DNA of 64,000 nucleotides. Source: an uncultured Winogradskyella sp. (lineage in GTDB: Bacteria > Bacteroidota > Bacteroidia > Flavobacteriales > Flavobacteriaceae). The stretch covers positions 80,777 through 144,776 of the forward strand of contig NZ_CANMXL010000004.1 in assembly GCF_947501905.1 (NCBI RefSeq), read 5' to 3'. Positions 1-8,443 of this stretch are shown here, one piece after another. How positions within the stretch are numbered: position 1 is the first letter of the stretch; each line of letters opens with the position of its first letter. A program made the translations under genes and the position numbers. The notes beneath the pieces are model-generated. The model did not search any database, was not told where the DNA came from, and was given only the letters and a program-made list of their open reading frames with translations.

Positions 1-601
1 CAGTTTTATCCACAATAAGTGCTTCATCACTCATAATAGGTAAATAAGCTCCTCCTGCAACACAACTCCCCATAACAGCAGCAATTTGGGTAATACCCAT
101 ACTGCTCATTACAGCATTGTTTCTGAAAATGCGACCAAAATGTTCTTTATCAGGGAATATTTCATCCTGCATAGGTAAAAATACACCAGCGCTATCAACT
201 AAATATATAATTGGCAACCTATTTTCTATAGCAATTTCTTGAGCACGTAAATTCTTTTTTCCGGTGATTGGGAACCATGCGCCTGCTTTTACTGTAGCAT
301 CATTTGCAACAACAATACATTGCTTGCCTTTTATATAACCAATCTTAACCACAACGCCACCAGAAGGACATCCGCCATATTCAGGATACATATCTTCACC
401 AGCAAATGCACCAATCTCAATAGATTCTTTTTTTGTATCTAAAAGATAATTTATACGCTCTCTAGCAGTGAGTTTTCCTTTACTATGATGTTTATCAATA
501 CTCTTTTGCCCACCGCCAAGTTTTACTCTCGCATAACGCTTTTTAAGTTCAGATACTAGAAGTTTATTATGGTCTTCGTTTTTATTGAATTTTATATCCA
601 T
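1..601 (-). CDS. Acyl-CoA carboxylase carboxyltransferase (beta) subunit, N-terminal part, cut by the window edge
   Basis: This is the carboxyltransferase subunit of a biotin-dependent acyl-CoA carboxylase, most like the methylcrotonyl-CoA carboxylase beta chain of leucine breakdown. About 200 N-terminal residues are visible from the ATG at 599-601. They include the ARERI motif, the [14 protein letters not shown] strand and the [25 protein letters not shown] block, which binds acyl-CoA in this family. The full family length is about 540 residues, so roughly the last 340 lie left of base 1. A propionyl-CoA carboxylase beta chain is the main alternative; the [14 protein letters not shown] block favours the methylcrotonyl type. 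The substrate cannot be fixed from the fragment. Confidence 0.9.
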   Translation of the reverse strand, partial: [200 protein letters not shown]

Positions 602-696
602 CGTGCTTTTCAAGTTTGAAGCGAATTTACAAAAGAATATGCTTTTGTTTTATTGAAAGTTCCAAATGAAATGTTAAATATTAATTACATGGAAAT

Positions 697-734
697 ATAT
701 TCCTTGGAATATAAATATTTTTTTCATAGATTTG
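697..734 (+). promoter_or_regulatory. Promoter with overlapping inverted repeat, probable MarR operator
   Basis: A Bacteroidota promoter is visible: TTG at 704-706, a 20-base spacer, and TAGATTTG (TAnnTTTG type) at 727-734, 21 bases before the FMN reductase ATG. Positions 697-712 form an inverted repeat, ATATTCC-TT-GGAATAT, which covers the -33 element. The same core, TTCCWTGGAA, recurs in a perfect palindrome at 1750-1769 on the other side of the MarR gene. Binding here would block RNA polymerase, so repression by the MarR protein is the natural reading (inference). Confidence 0.6.
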
Positions 735-754
735 TATCATCAAAATAATAAGAC

Positions 755-1285
755 ATGAAAAAAATAGTAGCCTTTGCAGGAAGTAATAGTAAAGCATCAA
801 TAAATAAGCAGTTAGCAGTTTATGCATCTAGTTTAGTTCACGGAGCCGAGATTGAAGAGTTAGATTTAAATGACTATCTAATGCCTATGTATGGTATAGA
901 TGAGGAAAATGAAAATGGCATACCAGACAAAGCAAATACATTCTCTAATCATTTAAAAAACTCAGATGGTATAATATTATCGTTGGCAGAACATAATGGG
1001 TCTTATGCAGTAGCATTCAAAAATGTAATGGATTGGGTATCACGTTTAGAAGGAAAGTTATGGCAAGAAAAACCAATGCTTATAATGGCAACATCACCTG
1101 GAGGTCGGGGAGGTATTTCTGTATTGCAAACAGCAACAAGCACATTTCCGCATATGGGAGCAAACGTGGTAGGAAAATTTTCTTTACCTTCATTTGGAAC
1201 TAACTTTTCTAATGGAAAAATTACAGATGTAGCATTAAATTCAGAATTACTAGAACAAGTAAAGCAATTAAAAGATAGTTTATAA
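755..1285 (+). CDS. NADPH-dependent FMN reductase family protein
   Basis: A 176-residue flavodoxin-fold oxidoreductase, probably cytosolic, expected to reduce FMN or quinone-like substrates with NAD(P)H. The phosphate-binding loop is the GSNSKASINKQLA stretch at residues 9-21, and the flavin-ring loop is the SLAEHNGSYAVAFKNVMDW segment around 76-94. Length is normal for the family. It is followed 10 bases later by a MarR regulator and then two pirins. This fits a redox- or quinone-responsive group like those in which MarR proteins control azoreductase/quinone reductase and pirin genes (inference). The exact substrate is unknown. Confidence 0.85.
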   Translation: MKKIVAFAGSNSKASINKQLAVYASSLVHGAEIEELDLNDYLMPMYGIDEENENGIPDKANTFSNHLKNSDGIILSLAEHNGSYAVAFKNVMDWVSRLEGKLWQEKPMLIMATSPGGRGGISVLQTATSTFPHMGANVVGKFSLPSFGTNFSNGKITDVALNSELLEQVKQLKDSL

Positions 1286-1295
1286 TATCTGTGCA

Positions 1296-1733
1296 ATGGG
1301 AGATTTATCAAAAGATATAAATTCAAAATTTGATAATAATAGAGTGAAAGCTTTATTGAATATTATATATACAGCAAACTGGATTTCGAGTTGTCAAAAT
1401 GAGTTTTTTAAACCCTTTGGGATATCTCCTCAACAATATAATATTCTTAGAATCCTAAGAGGCGCAAATGAACCGTTGAAAGTACAGACTATTAAAGACA
1501 GAATGTTAGAACGTTCACCTAATGCTACACGTCTAATGGATAAGTTATGTGCTAAAGAATATATAGATCGTTTACCATCAGAACACGATAGACGAGTAGT
1601 TAAAATTGTTATTACAGAAAAAGGATTACAATTACTCAATTCTATTCCTAAAAATTTAAATAGAAATTTATTAAAAAATTTAAATGAAGCAGAAGCTGAG
1701 CAATTAAGTAATCTTCTTGATAAAATGCGTTAG
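1296..1733 (+). CDS. MarR family transcriptional regulator
   Basis: A 145-residue winged-helix regulator. The recognition region is at about residues 58-85 (VQTIKDRMLERSPNATRLMDKLC) and the wing at 92-106 (PSEHDRRVVKIVITEKG), carrying the D-R-R signature of MarR proteins. N- and C-terminal helices would form the dimer. Two cysteines (about 33 and 83) could serve redox sensing, but nothing proves it. The gene lies between the FMN reductase and the first pirin. Two palindromes sharing TTCCWTGGAA flank its unit (697-712 and 1750-1769), so it probably controls both its own operon and the pirins. Confidence 0.88.
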   Translation: MGDLSKDINSKFDNNRVKALLNIIYTANWISSCQNEFFKPFGISPQQYNILRILRGANEPLKVQTIKDRMLERSPNATRLMDKLCAKEYIDRLPSEHDRRVVKIVITEKGLQLLNSIPKNLNRNLLKNLNEAEAEQLSNLLDKMR

Positions 1734-1749
1734 GCATTTTTTTAATCAT

Positions 1750-1769
1750 ATATTTTCCATGGAAAATAT
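1750..1769. promoter_or_regulatory. Perfect 20-bp palindrome, probable MarR operator before the first pirin
   Basis: The sequence from 1750 to 1769 reads the same on both strands, centred on TTCCATGGAA, in the 50-base gap between the MarR gene and the first pirin. It shares its core with the inverted repeat at 697-712. No clear TAnnTTTG box is visible in this gap, so it may act on read-through or on a weak promoter. The assignment to the neighbouring MarR is inference from position and shared core. Confidence 0.6.
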
Positions 1770-1783
1770 TAAATCATAACATC

Positions 1784-2656
1784 ATGAAACAAAATACAAT
1801 AAAAAGAGTTGGGAGAAGTGATATGGTAAATATGGGACCAATACGTTTACGTCAGCCATTACCAACTCAGCAGATAGATATGGTAGACCCATTTATATTA
1901 TTGCATCATTATGGGCCTTATATAATTAATGAAAGAAGCAATCCATTTGATTTAGGTCCACATCCACACCGTGGCTTTGAGCCAGTTACATTTCTTATTC
2001 AGGGAGAACAGTTACATCGTGATTCTTTAGGAAATGAAAGCATTGTCAAAGCTGGAGATGTACAATGGACAACAGCTGGTCGTGGAATTATACATGCAGA
2101 AGGTCCAACTAAAGATTTTGTTAGAAAAGGCGGAACTATAGAAGGTATTCAGCTTTGGTTGAATTTACCTGCTGAAAAGAAAATGATTCAGCCAAATTAT
2201 CAACATGCAAAATATGATGACTTTAATAGTATTCTTTCTGAAGATGATATGATAGAAACCAGAATAATTGCTGGAGAGCTTAATAATAAATTTGGAAAGA
2301 TAGCAACGCAAACACCAGTTAATGCTTTTATAGTTGATGCTAAGGCATATGGTTCAGAGACAATTCATTTTTCAAATTCGCATCAAGGTATGTTGTACTT
2401 GTTAAAGGGTAAAGCGAAGATTAATAGGAAAGAAGTTTTAGAATTGAATGAAAATCAGTTCATCCAGTTTAACCAAGATGGCGATGGGTTTTCTATAGAA
2501 GCATTTGAGGATAGTTTGTTATTATTTCTTTCAGGAGAGCCATTTAATGAGCCAGTGAAAACTTACGGCCCTTATGTAATGAATACTCAAACTGAAATCA
2601 TGGAAGCTTTAAGAGATTACCAAATGGGAAAAATGGGATTTCTACCAGCTTCTTAA
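1784..2656 (+). CDS. Pirin family protein (two-cupin), long form
   Basis: A 290-residue bicupin. The N-terminal cupin has the pirin metal site: H60 and H62 (in PHPHRGFEPVTFL), H104 and E106 (in GRGIIHAEGP). All four ligands are present, so it should bind iron and could act as a quercetin-dioxygenase-like enzyme or redox-sensitive cofactor, as reported for other pirins. It begins 50 bases after the MarR gene and is followed 20 bases later by a second, shorter pirin, so the two are probably co-transcribed. Its substrate is unknown. Confidence 0.9.
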   Translation: MKQNTIKRVGRSDMVNMGPIRLRQPLPTQQIDMVDPFILLHHYGPYIINERSNPFDLGPHPHRGFEPVTFLIQGEQLHRDSLGNESIVKAGDVQWTTAGRGIIHAEGPTKDFVRKGGTIEGIQLWLNLPAEKKMIQPNYQHAKYDDFNSILSEDDMIETRIIAGELNNKFGKIATQTPVNAFIVDAKAYGSETIHFSNSHQGMLYLLKGKAKINRKEVLELNENQFIQFNQDGDGFSIEAFEDSLLLFLSGEPFNEPVKTYGPYVMNTQTEIMEALRDYQMGKMGFLPAS

Positions 2657-2676
2657 CTAAAAAAACAAGTAATATT

Positions 2677-3393
2677 ATGAAAACAATAGTCCACAAAGCT
2701 AACACAAGAGGATATGCAGATCATGGTTGGTTACAATCATATCATACCTTTAGCTTCTCAAGTTATCAGAATCCAGAACGAATGAATTTTGGAGCATTAA
2801 GAGTTTTAAATGATGACGTTGTAAAACCAAAAATGGGGTTTGGTACGCATCCACACCAAAACATGGAAATTATTTCTATTCCATTAAAAGGTGCTTTATC
2901 TCACAAGGATAGTATGGGTAATAAGCGTGCAATTGAAGTAGGAGAGATACAGGTTATGAGTGCAGGAACTGGTTTAACTCATTCAGAATTTAATGACAGC
3001 AAAACAGAAGAAGTTAATTTTTTGCAATTATGGATTGTGCCAGAAAAAAAGAATGTTGAGCCTAATTATGAACAACGTCAATTTTCTGACACAGGTAAAA
3101 AGAATCTACTCGAAACGGTTGTTGCTCCTAAAGATAAATTAGAAGGTGATGCTTTGCCAATAAGCCAGCAAGCTTATATATACAGAGCTACTTTGGAGCC
3201 TGGTAATTCTATAGAGCTAAAGCTTAAATCAGAGCAGAATGGGTTTTATATTTTCAATACTGATGGTAATATCACAGTGGCAAATGAAGCTTTGAGCAAA
3301 CGAGATGCTATAGGTGTTTATGAGATAGAAAATATAGAGATTCTGGCTAATGTAACTTCTGATGTAATCATTATTGAGGTACCAATGATATAA
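2677..3393 (+). CDS. Pirin family protein (YhhW-like), short form
   Basis: A 238-residue pirin of the shorter YhhW type. The metal ligands H58, H60, H102 and E104 are all present (GTHPHQNMEIISIPL and GTGLTHSEFN). YhhW has quercetin 2,3-dioxygenase activity, but the natural substrate is not known. It lies 20 bases after the longer pirin and is closed by a strong hairpin at 3417-3446. Its divergence from the neighbouring pirin suggests two old paralogues rather than a recent duplication. Confidence 0.9.
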   Translation: MKTIVHKANTRGYADHGWLQSYHTFSFSSYQNPERMNFGALRVLNDDVVKPKMGFGTHPHQNMEIISIPLKGALSHKDSMGNKRAIEVGEIQVMSAGTGLTHSEFNDSKTEEVNFLQLWIVPEKKNVEPNYEQRQFSDTGKKNLLETVVAPKDKLEGDALPISQQAYIYRATLEPGNSIELKLKSEQNGFYIFNTDGNITVANEALSKRDAIGVYEIENIEILANVTSDVIIIEVPMI

Positions 3394-3416
3394 ACAGAAT
3401 AGGGTAATTAAATGAT

Positions 3417-3446
3417 AAAAAGCATTCTTAATAAGAATGCTTTTTT
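3417..3446 (+). terminator. Rho-independent terminator after the pirin pair
   Basis: The stem AAAAAGCATTCTTA pairs with TAAGAATGCTTTTT and is followed by a T run; it sits 24 bases after the second pirin stop. Confidence 0.85.
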
Positions 3447-3490
3447 CGGCTAAAAATACGATATTTGTCTTTCCCTTAAAATTTTGAAAT

Positions 3491-3673
3491 ATGGCAATGA
3501 ATAAAAATACAGTGTTGGCTTGGGCTACAGTTATTATGATAATAGTTGGATTATGTTTAATTGGATTAGGAGCATTCAGATATGATGATGTTGCTGGCTG
3601 GGGATTTGCGGCTGTAGGTGGTGGATTCTTTTGTATAGCGTGGGTTTTTAATGCATTAAAAGGTAGAGTATAA
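3491..3673 (+). CDS. Small two-span membrane protein coupled to ettA
   Basis: A 60-residue hydrophobic protein with two predicted membrane spans (about residues 8-28 and 36-54) joined by a short loop. Its stop overlaps the ettA start (TAATG), so the two are translationally coupled. I recall a small membrane protein family in front of ettA in other flavobacteria (named CAL67264 in some databases), but this is recall and the role is unknown. A near-consensus GATATTTG lies upstream at about 3450. Confidence 0.75.
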   Translation: MAMNKNTVLAWATVIMIIVGLCLIGLGAFRYDDVAGWGFAAVGGGFFCIAWVFNALKGRV

Positions 3674-5364
3674 TGAGTGACGATAAGAAGGTAATTTTCT
3701 CAATGTCTGGTGTAACAAAGACATTTCAATCTGCTAATACACCAGTTTTAAAAAACATTTATTTAAGCTTTTTCTATGGTGCTAAGATTGGTATTCTAGG
3801 TCTTAACGGTTCAGGTAAATCTACATTGTTAAAAATAATCGCTGGAGTAGATAAAAATTATCAAGGCGATGTTGTTTTTTCTCAAGATTACTCAGTTGGT
3901 TATCTAGAGCAAGAACCATTACTAGATGAAAATAAGACTGTACTTGAGGTTGTAAAAGAAGGTGCAGCAGAAACTGTAGCTATTCTTGATGAATACAATA
4001 AAATTAATGATCAGTTTGGATTAGAAGAAGTATATAGTGACCCAGATAAAATGGAGAAGCTAATGAATCGTCAGGCTGAGTTACAAGACCAAATTGATGC
4101 ATCAAATGCTTGGGAGTTAGATACAAAGCTAGAAATAGCAATGGATGCTTTAAGAACTCCAGATGGTGATAAAAAAATCGGAGTGCTTTCTGGTGGTGAG
4201 CGTCGTCGTGTGGCGTTATGCCGTTTACTATTAAAGGAACCAGATGTTCTATTGCTAGATGAGCCAACAAACCATTTAGATGCAGAATCTGTACATTGGT
4301 TAGAGCATCATTTAGCACAATACAAAGGGACAGTTATCGCAGTTACTCACGATAGATATTTCTTAGATAATGTTGCTGGTTGGATTTTAGAATTAGATAG
4401 AGGAGAAGGTATTCCTTGGAAAGGAAATTACTCGTCATGGTTAGACCAAAAATCTAAACGTATGGCTCAAGAAAGTAAAACCGCTTCTAAACGCCAAAAA
4501 ACATTAGAACGTGAGTTAGAATGGGTGCGTCAAGGTGCAAAAGGTCGTCAGACGAAACAAAAAGCACGTTTAAAGAATTACGATAAATTAATGAGTCAAG
4601 ACCAAAAACAGCTTGACGAAAAACTTGAAATATATATACCTAACGGACCACGTTTAGGAACAAATGTTATTGAAGCCAAAGGTGTTAGTAAGGGATATGA
4701 TGATAAACTGCTTTATGAAGATTTAAACTTCAATCTGCCTCAAGCAGGTATTGTAGGTGTCATTGGACCTAATGGTGCTGGAAAGACTACAATTTTTAGA
4801 ATGATAATGGGTGAAGAAACTCCTGATAAAGGCGAGTTTACTTTGGGAGAAACTGCAAAAATAGCTTACGTTGATCAATCACATTCTAATATAGACCAGA
4901 ATAAAACCATTTGGCAAAATTTTAGTGATGAGCAAGAGTTGGTGATGATGGGCGGAAAGCAAGTCAATTCTAGAGCTTATTTGAGTCGATTTAATTTTTC
5001 TGGTAGCGAGCAGAATAAAAAAGTAAGTCTTTTATCTGGTGGAGAACGTAACCGTTTGCATTTAGCAATGACTCTAAAAGAAGAAGGTAATGTACTCTTA
5101 TTAGATGAGCCAACCAACGACTTAGATGTTAATACATTACGTGCATTGGAAGAAGGTTTAGAAAACTTTGCGGGTTGTGCTGTAGTAATTAGTCACGACA
5201 GATGGTTTTTAGATAGAATATGTACTCATATCTTAGCTTTTGAAGGTGATTCACAAGTATATTTCTTTGAAGGTAGTTTTTCAGATTATGAAGAAAATAA
5301 GAAAAAGCGTTTAGGCGGCGATTTAATGCCAAAGCGTATTAAGTATAAAAAACTAGTCAGATAA
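3673..5364 (+). CDS. ettA: Energy-dependent translational throttle protein EttA (ABC-F ATPase)
   Basis: A 563-residue ABC-F protein with two ATP-binding domains and no membrane spans. The Walker A motifs are GLNGSGKST at 43-51 and GPNGAGKTT at about 364-372. The signature motifs LSGGERRR and LSGGERNR lie at about 173 and 454. EttA binds the ribosomal E site and gates the first elongation step according to ATP/ADP ratio. Length matches E. coli EttA (555) and separates it from longer Uup. The Walker B segments LLLDEPTNHLD and LLLDEPTNDLD keep the catalytic glutamate. It is coupled to the preceding small membrane protein. Confidence 0.93.
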   Translation: MSDDKKVIFSMSGVTKTFQSANTPVLKNIYLSFFYGAKIGILGLNGSGKSTLLKIIAGVDKNYQGDVVFSQDYSVGYLEQEPLLDENKTVLEVVKEGAAETVAILDEYNKINDQFGLEEVYSDPDKMEKLMNRQAELQDQIDASNAWELDTKLEIAMDALRTPDGDKKIGVLSGGERRRVALCRLLLKEPDVLLLDEPTNHLDAESVHWLEHHLAQYKGTVIAVTHDRYFLDNVAGWILELDRGEGIPWKGNYSSWLDQKSKRMAQESKTASKRQKTLERELEWVRQGAKGRQTKQKARLKNYDKLMSQDQKQLDEKLEIYIPNGPRLGTNVIEAKGVSKGYDDKLLYEDLNFNLPQAGIVGVIGPNGAGKTTIFRMIMGEETPDKGEFTLGETAKIAYVDQSHSNIDQNKTIWQNFSDEQELVMMGGKQVNSRAYLSRFNFSGSEQNKKVSLLSGGERNRLHLAMTLKEEGNVLLLDEPTNDLDVNTLRALEEGLENFAGCAVVISHDRWFLDRICTHILAFEGDSQVYFFEGSFSDYEENKKKRLGGDLMPKRIKYKKLVR

Positions 5365-5383
5365 ATTAGCTTACCATAAAAAC

Positions 5384-5413
5384 AAAAAAACCAGCCCTAA
5401 GGCTGGTTTTTTT
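5384..5413. terminator. Bidirectional terminator between ettA and the 74-residue membrane protein gene
   Basis: An A run, the stem ACCAGCC with loop CTAA, the matching GGCTGGT and a T run lie between two converging genes, so it can act in both directions. Confidence 0.88.
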
Positions 5414-5427
5414 GTTAAAAATATTTT

Positions 5428-5652
5428 TTATACATCATCATATAGATGACCACTTGTAAAATCTTTATAGGATTCATCAACTTCTTTAAAAGCGTTTGTC
5501 TCCATAAGCTTCTTATTCTGAGCCTTAAGTTTATACATCTTAATTACTGCAATAGCAATCAAAACAATAAAAACAAAGCATACTGTTAAGAGAATAAGTG
5601 TAAGTTGATGAGTACTTACAGCTGAAGAATTAAGTAGGAAAATTCCTTTCAT
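5428..5652 (-). CDS. Small single-span membrane protein, unknown function
   Basis: A 74-residue protein with one strongly hydrophobic segment (about residues 16-38, LTLILLTVCFVFIVLIAIAV). It is followed by a basic stretch and an acidic C-terminal tail ending HLYDDV. The N-terminus is likely outside and the charged tail cytoplasmic. It converges on ettA with a shared terminator and has no operon partner. I do not recognise the family. Confidence 0.65.
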   Translation of the reverse strand: MKGIFLLNSSAVSTHQLTLILLTVCFVFIVLIAIAVIKMYKLKAQNKKLMETNAFKEVDESYKDFTSGHLYDDV

Positions 5653-5938
5653 CTTTGATTAATTTAGACTTGGATATAGTGCGAATATAGTAAAAAAGTC
5701 GAATTTATAACTTATTCAGAATAAATATTTTACAATTTATTTATTAACATTTTAACGATTAAGTGTTTACTATATGGGATAAACAGCATGTATTTACTTG
5801 ATATTTAGCCAATCTATAATAGATGTAACAATATTAATAATAGGTATACTTATATTTTGCTGGGAAAGTTTTTATAATCATAAAAAATGACGAAATTGCT
5901 TAACCATAATTGTACAACCTTAAAACATACTATAAAAT

Positions 5939-7288
5939 ATGTCTGATGATTTTGACTTACTAGAAACCAATTCACAAGAAAAACCTGAAAAAGTTGATGT
6001 CAATTGGGGTAAAGCCATTGACCAAATGAAATCTAAGTTAGCTCAAGAAGATGACCCAGAAAGTCGTCAAAAAATTCTTAATGCGACATTAGATAATGTT
6101 GTTGACATGGCAGAAAAAGATAGAACTACACTTCTAGATGCTATAAAGGACTTAACTGACTATCAAGATGAGGTTGGTATTATGTTCGAAGGATTTTCAG
6201 CATTAAATAAAGCAGAACAAAAAATCATTGACGACGCTATTAAACGTTTAGAGCGTGCAAAAGTCGAGTTAGAAGATGCTAAGAATAAGCCAGATACATG
6301 GTGGAATAATCTTTGGGGACGTAAAGGAAAGATTAAAGATGCTGAAAGTGAATTGGCATCTGCTCAAAAGGAGCGCGACGCTGCTGATAACAAAGCCAAA
6401 GCGATGTTTCAAGAGCGTATTGAGACAGCCGATGTACAAACCTTGCTAAATGAGTTATCATTTAAAAGTCAAGCAGCGATTAAGCGTCTTAAAGATCGTG
6501 AAGTCGAAATTAAAGAAGTAGAAGATAAATTACAAGATGCAATTGTCGAAGCTAGTAAAAATCACACTAAGGCTTTAGAAAAGAAGGCAGAAGTAGAAGA
6601 TAAACTAGAAGCAGAATATGCATTATTAAAACAAGCGCGTCAAGCATTAACCGATGTAGCAGATAAGCAATCTACAGAATATTCAGAAGCTTTATCTAAA
6701 GTTACCAAGTTAGAGCAATCTGTTGAAGAATTGGAAGGTCTTAAAAATGCCTATACAACATTGGCAGCATCAAAAGATAGTTTTGTACACAAACACAACT
6801 TAACAATTAAGGTGTTAACGTCTTTACGTAGTAATCTACAAACTCATCGTGCTAAATTAAAGTCTGATACTGACGAAAGATTAAAATACTACGATGGTTA
6901 TGTTGTAGCGTTAAAAGCTCGTACAGACCAAGAGTTTGCTGCAATATTAGAGCATTTAGGTGTTAAAACCGATGAACATATTGGAGAGACGCTTGCCGCA
7001 ATGCATACAGCTAGTGCTAAGGCACGACAGGACATGATGGATAACATTCCAGTTCATGAGAAAGTTATGCAAGGTATTTACGGTAGTTATGCAGAAGCAC
7101 TTAAAGAGATAAGAAATAAAGATATAGAATTGCAGAAAAATTTTGCAGACCGTTATGGGATTGATATGAAAGAAATCTTTGATGAGTACTATAACTCCGA
7201 AAATACGGTGCCAAACCCTGATGGTGATAATTCTGGAGGAGATAACCCAGAACCAAAACCAGAAGCAGAAGACGATTTATTAGGATAA
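5939..7288 (+). CDS. Long coiled-coil protein, first gene of an uncharacterised AAA+ module
   Basis: A 449-residue, almost entirely helical, charged protein with no signal peptide. Heptad-rich stretches run from about 85 to 160 and 175 to 290, broken by a conspicuous tryptophan cluster (TWWNNLWGRKGK, residues 120-131). A further helical part (about 290-415) is followed by a Pro/Asp/Glu-rich disordered tail (about 424-449, ending EDDLLG). Similar flavobacterial proteins are sometimes labelled microtubule-binding, surely only because of coiled-coil similarity. It is the first of four genes running the same way to 11657, with an AAA+ ATPase third. A scaffold or filament-like partner for that ATPase is a reasonable guess, no more. 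Confidence 0.8.
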   Translation: MSDDFDLLETNSQEKPEKVDVNWGKAIDQMKSKLAQEDDPESRQKILNATLDNVVDMAEKDRTTLLDAIKDLTDYQDEVGIMFEGFSALNKAEQKIIDDAIKRLERAKVELEDAKNKPDTWWNNLWGRKGKIKDAESELASAQKERDAADNKAKAMFQERIETADVQTLLNELSFKSQAAIKRLKDREVEIKEVEDKLQDAIVEASKNHTKALEKKAEVEDKLEAEYALLKQARQALTDVADKQSTEYSEALSKVTKLEQSVEELEGLKNAYTTLAASKDSFVHKHNLTIKVLTSLRSNLQTHRAKLKSDTDERLKYYDGYVVALKARTDQEFAAILEHLGVKTDEHIGETLAAMHTASAKARQDMMDNIPVHEKVMQGIYGSYAEALKEIRNKDIELQKNFADRYGIDMKEIFDEYYNSENTVPNPDGDNSGGDNPEPKPEAEDDLLG

Positions 7289-7312
7289 TAAATTTGTAAC
7301 TCAGTAATTAAG

Positions 7313-7376
7313 TCGGCAGTTTACAGTATGTTAATGAATGCATATTATAGACTGCTTACTATTTACTGTCTACCGA
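7313..7376. repeat. Imperfect inverted repeat in the gap of the AAA+ module
   Basis: The 98-base gap between the first two genes of the module holds CGGCAGTTTACAGT near 7314 and TTTACTGTCTACCG near 7362. They pair imperfectly around an AT-rich centre. It looks like a degenerate intergenic repeat or mRNA hairpin that could lower expression of the downstream genes. No T run follows, so it is not a standard terminator. Confidence 0.35.
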
Positions 7377-7386
7377 ACACAAGAAA

Positions 7387-8421
7387 ATGATTGTAACCCC
7401 ATTAGATTCAGCACAACTAGACTCCAAACAGCAGTATGAGTTTTACCATCGGATGGTAGATTTTACAGTTAAGGAGCTTATTGTAAAAATGCAACAGCAA
7501 CAGCTATGTGCTGAGCAAGAATTGGTGTTTTTTAAGCAGTATTGTGATTTGTTACTGTATTCCATTGAAGCAATGCGTGTAAAATACATGTATGATGATG
7601 AGGATAACATGAAAATAGATTTAACCGATTCAGGTTTTCCTAATTATTTAGAGTTTCGTTATCTGTTTAATGATTTAGCACTTCGAGAAGAATATCTAAA
7701 TAGGCTTACAGATATCAATGTTCTACAAGATGAATTTTTAGACACGCTGATGCGGAAGAAAGAGCCGATTAAAAAATCGCGTTTATTTCAAGCAGCATCA
7801 ATTGTTTATTACACTAATGTAAAACAGCAATTTATTTTTAATCGTTTCGTACAAGGTAAAATTCTAAAATCTCCAAAACCTGAAATAGCAGATTACATGA
7901 CCAGTTGGAGCTTTTATGATGTGTCTCATAATAGACCTTTTATTTGCTTTATGTACTTTAATTATGATGGAAGAGATCCAAATAAGGAAAAAGCTGAAAT
8001 CTATCAAGCTATAAAGCAATCTGCTGATCGGAAAATGAATTTAGACGCCATGGCATATGCTATAGACAGAAAATTACCAGAAATACTACCAAAGCACTTA
8101 AAACGAATTGATTTAGGACCATTGCATAATGTTTTTGCAAAAGACGAAAATGAAATAACACATGCTATTTTAGACGCCATTTCTAGAAAAGAAATTCCTC
8201 TTGAGAGTTATGCGTTTTCATTAAAAATAGATGAGATAAAATCCACGTCTGAGTTTAAAGAAGGTAGCTTCTTTAGCAAACAAACTTTTCAACGTTGGAG
8301 TGAAGTGATAAAGCAAAAATATGTTTTGGCACCACATCGTATTATTCAATTATTATATAACAAAACACCCGAAGTTATTGACAAATTGGCTAAACCGCCC
8401 ATTCAAGTTTCGGATTTATAA
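7387..8421 (+). CDS. Conserved-looking protein of unknown function, second gene of the AAA+ module
   Basis: A 344-residue soluble protein without signal peptide, membrane span or catalytic motif that I can name. The N-terminal third is helical and glutamine-rich (about residues 35-50). The middle contains SFYDVSHNRPFICFMYFNYDGRD (about 178-200), which looks like a beta-rich core. The last part is basic and helical. It ends 22 bases before the AAA+ gene, so the two are almost certainly co-transcribed. It could be an adaptor or substrate-binding subunit for that ATPase (inference). Confidence 0.78.
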   Translation: MIVTPLDSAQLDSKQQYEFYHRMVDFTVKELIVKMQQQQLCAEQELVFFKQYCDLLLYSIEAMRVKYMYDDEDNMKIDLTDSGFPNYLEFRYLFNDLALREEYLNRLTDINVLQDEFLDTLMRKKEPIKKSRLFQAASIVYYTNVKQQFIFNRFVQGKILKSPKPEIADYMTSWSFYDVSHNRPFICFMYFNYDGRDPNKEKAEIYQAIKQSADRKMNLDAMAYAIDRKLPEILPKHLKRIDLGPLHNVFAKDENEITHAILDAISRKEIPLESYAFSLKIDEIKSTSEFKEGSFFSKQTFQRWSEVIKQKYVLAPHRIIQLLYNKTPEVIDKLAKPPIQVSDL

Positions 8422-8443
8422 GCTAAAAGCCAACATCTAGAAT

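Noticed and set aside
5653..5938. Small RNA or gene in the 286-base gap before the AAA+ module
   Set aside because: AT-rich, no ORF with a leader, no stable hairpin, and only a near-miss promoter (ATATTTTG).
5939..7288. TelA / tellurium-resistance identity for the coiled-coil protein
   Set aside because: The helical look is similar but the TelA motifs are absent, and the only Ter-like gene (terC) is 45 kb away.
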